A stretch of 10,061 bases of DNA. Origin: Halovulum sp039190275. GTDB taxonomy: Bacteria; Pseudomonadota; Alphaproteobacteria; Rhodobacterales; Rhodobacteraceae. Positions within the stretch are counted from its first letter, which is position 1. Each line of letters opens with the position of its first letter. Shown one piece after another: positions 6,673 to 10,061 of this stretch. Under the pieces are notes generated by a model that ran no database searches, was not told where the DNA came from, and saw nothing but the letters and a program-made list of their open reading frames with translations. The translations under genes were made by a program, and so were the position numbers. The stretch covers positions 1 through 10,061 of the forward strand of contig JBCCYF010000147.1 of the NCBI GenBank assembly GCA_039190275.1. The letters are read 5' to 3'.

Positions 6673-7392
6673 TTGCGTGACAAATCGGGCAAAACCCCCA
6701 TCTGGCAGGCCATCGCAGATGCGCTCCGGAGTGACCTAGCAGAGGGCAAATACGCGCCCGGAGACAAACTGCCGACCGAAGCCGGTTTGGCTGAGAGGTT
6801 TGGCGTCAATCGGCACACGGTTCGCCACGGTATTTCGGCGTTGGTCGAAGAGGGTCTGATCCGCACCCGTCGTGGTTCCGGCGCATTCGTCGCAGCCACG
6901 CCGACGGACTACCCGATTGGGCAACGTGTGCGGTTCCACGAAAACCTGATCGCCGCGGGCAGGCGACCCGACAAGCGCGTTCTCCAGGTCGAGGCGCGTT
7001 CCGCGACGACGGGCGAAGCCAAGGCGCTGCAGATTGCCCCGGGCTGTCCGGTTTGCGCCTATCACGGTCTTTCGCTCGCCGACGGCCAGCCGATCGCCGT
7101 TTTTGAAAGTCTGTTTCCCCTCGGGCGTCTTCCCGGCATCGAAGAAGCCCTGAATCAAACCAGCAGCGTAACCGAGGCGCTGCGACTGGTGGGCATCTCT
7201 GACTACACCCGCGCCTCGACCCGACTGACCGCGGTAAGGGCAACGGCGACACACGCGCTCCACCTACAGCTTTCAGAGGGCGATCCACTGTTGAAGTCCT
7301 CAGGTGTCAACGTGGGTGAAGCTGGTATGCCGGTTGAGTTTGGCCGTACATGGTTCGCGGGCGACAGGGTAACGCTGACACTGGAAGGCTAG
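6673..7392 (+). CDS. phnF: PhnF, GntR/HutC-family regulator of phosphonate genes
   Basis: A 239-residue transcription factor, close to the 241 residues of E. coli PhnF. The N-terminal winged helix covers about residues 8-75, with the GntR-type pattern PGDKLPTEAGLAERFGVNRH (29-48) and recognition-helix residues NRHTVRHGISAL (46-57), followed by the wing RTRRGSGAFV. Residues about 85-235 form the ligand-binding UTRA/HutC domain, seen in GCPVCAYHGLSLADGQPIAV and the C-terminal PVEFGRTWFAGDRVTL. It presumably senses a phosphonate or pathway intermediate and represses the divergent phnG operon. It starts with TTG. Its TAG stop lies in a CTAG that also gives the TAG of the convergent acyltransferase gene, so neither gene has an intergenic terminator here. 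Confidence 0.92.
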   Translation: MRDKSGKTPIWQAIADALRSDLAEGKYAPGDKLPTEAGLAERFGVNRHTVRHGISALVEEGLIRTRRGSGAFVAATPTDYPIGQRVRFHENLIAAGRRPDKRVLQVEARSATTGEAKALQIAPGCPVCAYHGLSLADGQPIAVFESLFPLGRLPGIEEALNQTSSVTEALRLVGISDYTRASTRLTAVRATATHALHLQLSEGDPLLKSSGVNVGEAGMPVEFGRTWFAGDRVTLTLEG

Positions 7393-8006
7393 GTCTCGTA
7401 TTTTTCGAGAAAGGCTTCGGCTTTGAGGGTCCGAAAATCCAAAAGGGCTTGCCGGATATCCTCGTGCGACCAATCCCACCAAGCCAGCGCGATCAGCCGC
7501 TCAGCGATCTCGTGGGGTTGTCGCAGGCGAAGCACTTTAGCTGGGGTGCCCGCAACTATTGCATAGGGGTCCACATCCTTGGTCACGACAGCGCCCGCGG
7601 CAACGACCGCACCATCGCCCAAGGTCACTTCCGGTTTGATCATTGCGCCCGCACCGATCCATGTGTCATGGCCGATATGTGCCGTGCGCGACCGGCGGTG
7701 CGCAAAGAAATTCTCATCGCGTGTGGCATCGTCCCAGTAGTCAGCCGAGCGATACAGGAAGTGATGACAGGCCGCTGTATGAAGCGGGTGGTCAGTGGCT
7801 CCGATCCGCACAAATGCCGCGATGTTTGCGAACTTGCCGATCTGGGCGTTTGCGATGTCGGCATAACGGTCGCAATAGGAGTAGTCACCGAAATGGGAAT
7901 TGCTGACCCGGCTGCCTTTGCCAATCTCGACATAAGCACCAAAGCTACTGTCGTTGATTTCGCAGTCCGGGTGAATGAATGGCTCTGTTGAGGTCAGTCG
8001 CGCCAC
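7389..8006 (-). CDS. Left-handed beta-helix (hexapeptide-repeat) acyltransferase of phosphonate loci
   Basis: A 205-residue soluble acyltransferase-like protein. Hexapeptide repeats occur in two blocks, around residues 10-70 (IGKGSRVSNSHFGDY, IGKFANIAAFVRIG) and 113-150 (IGHDTWIGAGAMIKPEVTLG, DGAVVAAGAVVTKDV), followed by the typical AGTPAKVLRLR. Between them a loop carries H73 in ATDHPLH, the position of the catalytic histidine in xenobiotic acetyltransferases; such proteins are often mislabelled as chloramphenicol acetyltransferase. It matches the hexapeptide family known only from phosphonate clusters. By inference it may acylate aminoalkylphosphonates, as the unrelated PhnO does in E. coli; the substrate is unproven. 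It starts with GTG at 8006, two bases after the dehydrogenase stop, with an AAAGAGAG ribosome site, so it ends the phnE operon. Confidence 0.88.
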   Translation of the reverse strand: MARLTSTEPFIHPDCEINDSSFGAYVEIGKGSRVSNSHFGDYSYCDRYADIANAQIGKFANIAAFVRIGATDHPLHTAACHHFLYRSADYWDDATRDENFFAHRRSRTAHIGHDTWIGAGAMIKPEVTLGDGAVVAAGAVVTKDVDPYAIVAGTPAKVLRLRQPHEIAERLIALAWWDWSHEDIRQALLDFRTLKAEAFLEKYET

Positions 8007-8008
8007 GT

Positions 8009-8650
8009 CTAGAACTCTCTTTCCTCACCTGTGAAGCGAAAAAACCTTCCCGTGTCTTTCAGGGTCAAGTCTTGGGCGATTTTCAGAACGCCGCAGGCCA
8101 CGTCATATGGGTCTTCCTCTGCATCTGCGCCGCCCATATCGGTTCGGACCCAGCCAGGGTCGACCAACGCAACCGGAATTCTTTCGGGTTCGAGGGCGCT
8201 GGCAAGCCCCTGCATCACTTTGTTCACAGCGGCTTTTGACGCCCGGTAGGCAATGCGATCAGCTTTGCGATACCCCATCCATGCCATCTGCGACGAAATC
8301 GTCAGGATCTTTGGCGCAGCACTCTTGCGCAGCCCAGGCAAAACGGCTTGCGCGACAGCCAGCGGAGCAATGCTATTGATGGTCAGCGTGTGGGCAAAGC
8401 CTCCAAAGTCCATTTCGAGCGGTGATTGCCGGTCAGGCGAGATCACGCCCGCATTGTTGATCAGCACATCCAAAGGGCCGATGCCCGACAGTTGTTCAGC
8501 GATGGTTTCTGGCGTGTCCAGCACCAGAGGAACTGTGCCATCCCGCCCGTCGCGGGTGGTGCCGATGACCTGATGGCCAAGGGCAACGGCCTGAGCATGA
8601 AGCGCCGCTCCAATCCCCCGGTTCACACCGGTGATAAAAAGGCGCGCCAT
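8009..8650 (-). CDS. Short-chain dehydrogenase/reductase in the phn transport operon
   Basis: A 213-residue NAD(P)-dependent oxidoreductase with a Rossmann fold. Visible are the nucleotide-binding TGVNRGIG (residues 7-14), INNAG (64-68), the ISSQ serine segment (118-121) and the catalytic YRASK (Y135, K139), followed by PGWVRTDMGG, which is typical of the C-factor/CsgA-like branch. R33 after the second strand might favour NADP, but that is uncertain. The start at 8650 is chosen because its first residues, MARLFITG, begin the Rossmann strand and because it shares one base with the phnE stop (TGATG); an in-frame ATG at 8698 would lie inside phnE. The tight coupling suggests a role in phosphonate use, perhaps on an alcohol or aldehyde side product or a hydroxyalkylphosphonate, but no such step is established. 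Family firm, substrate unknown. Confidence 0.88.
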   Translation of the reverse strand: MARLFITGVNRGIGAALHAQAVALGHQVIGTTRDGRDGTVPLVLDTPETIAEQLSGIGPLDVLINNAGVISPDRQSPLEMDFGGFAHTLTINSIAPLAVAQAVLPGLRKSAAPKILTISSQMAWMGYRKADRIAYRASKAAVNKVMQGLASALEPERIPVALVDPGWVRTDMGGADAEEDPYDVACGVLKIAQDLTLKDTGRFFRFTGEEREF

Positions 8651-9963
8651 CAGTCTTTGCGTCCGATCAACTTTCCACGCAGCCAGCCGGAGAACCAATC
8701 CATGAACATCACCATGACGACGATCAGGACGATGTAATACGCGACCTCTTCCCAGTCCTTCTGGGTCTGAATCGCTTGGGTCAACATCAAGCCAATACCG
8801 CCGCCAGTGATCGCGCCGATGATCGTGGCAGAACGCGTGTTGGATTCCAGAAAGTAGAGGATCTGCGCCAGCAGCACCGGCACCACCTGAGGGATCACGC
8901 CAAAGCGGTAGCGCTGCAAGGGTTTGGCACCCGTTGACTCTACGCCTTCGATTTGTTTTTGGTCGACGTTTTCCAGAGCTTCGGAGAAAATTTTGCCGAA
9001 GGTCCCGGTGTCGGTGATCAAGATGGCCAGCGCACCGGTCAGAGGGCCGGGTCCAAAGGCACGCGCCAGCACCACGGTCCAGATCAACGCATCCACACCA
9101 CGCACAAAATCAAAGACCCGGCGCGTTGCAGCGCGCAACATCATAACGGGCGAAAAGCGTTGTGCCGCCATGAAGGCCAGTGGCAGTGCAATGATCGCCG
9201 CCCCCATAGTGCCAAGGAAGGCCATAAGGATCGTCTCGCCAATCGCCCAGGCGACGTCCTTGTGCCGCCACATGGCATTGTTCCACCAGTCGGAAACCGC
9301 CCCGGCAATATTGGACCGCGATGGATCGATCTGTTCGCCGAACAGGATCTTGCCAAGACCTTGCCCATGATAGGGGCTGTCGAGAGTAAACCAGAACAGT
9401 TCCCACCCCGGAAAATAGTTGAATACCTCGGTCCGCGCACCGGTCAGGGTGATGCGACCTTCGGGCGTTGTGATGCCGATGCGCCGGTTCGAGGCGGAAA
9501 TCCAATCCGGCAGGTCGGCGGGCAGGTTGCTGGTCAGGCTGCGACCTTCCGCCTGAACTTCGATCAAAGGGAAACCGGGGATTTCGATTTCGGTCCGGTT
9601 GTCCGGCAGGTAGCGCACTATGTGATCGCCGCCAAGATCAATGGTAATTACCTCATCGCCGCTTACCCAATCGGGCCGCTGACCTTCGGGATACGTGCCC
9701 TTGCGCTCGCCTTCGACCGCGTAAGTGATCTCACCAGACCGGTTGTCGCGTGTGACGTGAACCTTGTGCGACCAACTGTCAGAGGCCAGCGTGACCGCGT
9801 TGTCAAGATTGGCACGCCCCGCCAACCCGGGAATATCGAAAGCAAAGAATATGTAGACCAGATAGGCAAAGGCAACTGCTGGGATACCAAAGCCGATCAG
9901 GCGTTTGCGCTGAAACAGTTTGTCGGCTTCCTGTTTGGCCACGCTCAGATCAGTCGCGGTCAT
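8650..9963 (-). CDS. phnE: PhnE, phosphonate ABC transporter permease, long form with inserted domain
   Basis: A 437-residue inner-membrane permease that should pair with the ATPase PhnC and the binding protein PhnD to import phosphonates. One membrane helix (about 22-42) is followed by about 195 mostly hydrophilic residues rich in beta-type sequence (about 43-238, presumably periplasmic). The permease domain then has hydrophobic segments near 239-264, 287-318, 357-372, 380-398 and 408-426. The coupling (EAA) loop is at EALENVDQKQIEGVESTGAK (328-347), ending near P358. E. coli PhnE is only about 260-276 residues, so the insert is extra; long versions are known as the second PhnE of alphaproteobacteria. 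The start has a GAGGGGCAAGG ribosome site and overlaps the upstream permease gene by four bases. The stop overlaps the dehydrogenase by one base. Confidence 0.93.
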   Translation of the reverse strand: MTATDLSVAKQEADKLFQRKRLIGFGIPAVAFAYLVYIFFAFDIPGLAGRANLDNAVTLASDSWSHKVHVTRDNRSGEITYAVEGERKGTYPEGQRPDWVSGDEVITIDLGGDHIVRYLPDNRTEIEIPGFPLIEVQAEGRSLTSNLPADLPDWISASNRRIGITTPEGRITLTGARTEVFNYFPGWELFWFTLDSPYHGQGLGKILFGEQIDPSRSNIAGAVSDWWNNAMWRHKDVAWAIGETILMAFLGTMGAAIIALPLAFMAAQRFSPVMMLRAATRRVFDFVRGVDALIWTVVLARAFGPGPLTGALAILITDTGTFGKIFSEALENVDQKQIEGVESTGAKPLQRYRFGVIPQVVPVLLAQILYFLESNTRSATIIGAITGGGIGLMLTQAIQTQKDWEEVAYYIVLIVVMVMFMDWFSGWLRGKLIGRKD

Positions 9964-10061
9964 TGGCCTTGCCCCTCTGTCAGACGGTTGCGGTAGCGGC
10001 TGGACACCTGATCGAAGAAGACGATCGTGCCGAAGAGCAGGATGAAGATGGCTGCGGCCTC
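9960..10061 (-). CDS. phnE: C-terminal end of an upstream PhnE-type permease (partial)
   Basis: The right edge holds an open reverse-strand frame of 33 codons ending in TGA at 9960-9962. The product, EAAAIFILLFGTIVFFDQVS followed by SRYRNRLTEGQGQ, is a terminal membrane helix and a short arginine-rich cytoplasmic tail, the normal end of a PhnE permease (compare WFSGWLRGKL at the end of the next gene). It overlaps the next phnE by four bases (ATGA). Most of the gene lies outside the window, so the name rests on context and this short tail: two adjacent phnE genes are common in alphaproteobacteria. Confidence 0.7.
   Translation of the reverse strand, partial: EAAAIFILLFGTIVFFDQVSSRYRNRLTEGQGQ

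Noticed and set aside
8009..8698. Longer dehydrogenase starting at 8698
   Set aside because: The added 16 residues precede the Rossmann strand without family similarity and lie inside phnE; the TGATG overlap at 8650 is more natural.
8953..9996. Plus-strand open frame of 347 codons opposite phnE
   Set aside because: It runs across two overlapping permease genes, and the product shows no membrane segments or known motifs. It is a shadow of the phnE codon pattern.
1..10061. tRNA or rRNA genes, CRISPR arrays, insertion sequences, integrase or attachment sites
   Set aside because: No such structure or gene was seen; the window is tightly packed with phn genes, and codon and base use look uniform apart from the AT-rich phnG/phnF gap.

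Overview
The window is a phosphonate-use (phn) locus. It carries most of a carbon-phosphorus (C-P) lyase pathway, its GntR-type regulator, the end of a phosphonate ABC-transport operon and three accessory enzymes. The GC-rich coding sequence, the 437-residue PhnE with a large inserted domain, the DUF1045 and hexapeptide-repeat companions and the gene order all point to an alphaproteobacterium, most likely of the Rhodobacteraceae/Roseobacter group. That taxonomic call is inference, because no rRNA or other marker gene is present. Coding density is about 98 percent and no gene-free stretch exceeds 81 bases.

Layout, left to right. (1) 1-938 (-): phnM, cut by the left edge. (2) 988-1659 (+): a DUF1045/2H-phosphoesterase-like phosphonate protein, divergent from phnM and overlapping the end of phnN tail to tail by 19 bases. 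(3) 1641-6591 (-): phnG-phnH-phnI-phnJ-phnK-phnL-phnN, read right to left, with junctions of -1, -1, -4, -4, +3 and -4 bases, so clearly one translationally coupled operon. (4) 6592-6672: an 81-base divergent control region with two tandem copies of ACTATACA, the best candidate for the PhnF operator. (5) 6673-7392 (+): phnF, with a TTG start. (6) 7389-9963 (-): a second operon with phnE (long form), a short-chain dehydrogenase and a left-handed beta-helix acyltransferase. It begins outside the window; the last 33 codons of a further permease gene, probably the other phnE, are visible at 9960-10061.

How the parts work together. The transporter operon on the right (phnC and phnD presumably lie outside) imports phosphonates. 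PhnG-PhnH-PhnI-PhnJ form the core complex that joins the phosphonate to ribose triphosphate; PhnM removes pyrophosphate; PhnJ, a radical SAM enzyme, then cleaves the C-P bond. PhnK and PhnL are the associated ATP-binding proteins. PhnN makes phosphoribosyl pyrophosphate from ribose 1,5-bisphosphate. The E. coli pathway needs the cyclic phosphodiesterase PhnP between PhnJ and PhnN. No PhnP is visible here, and the DUF1045 protein, with two His-x-Thr motifs, is an attractive replacement. The hexapeptide acyltransferase may likewise stand in for PhnO. The dehydrogenase has no known step in the pathway.

The core locus is a known type of system rather than a wholly new one. The less-described parts are the DUF1045 protein, the dehydrogenase, the acyltransferase, the extra PhnE domain and the regulatory DNA.
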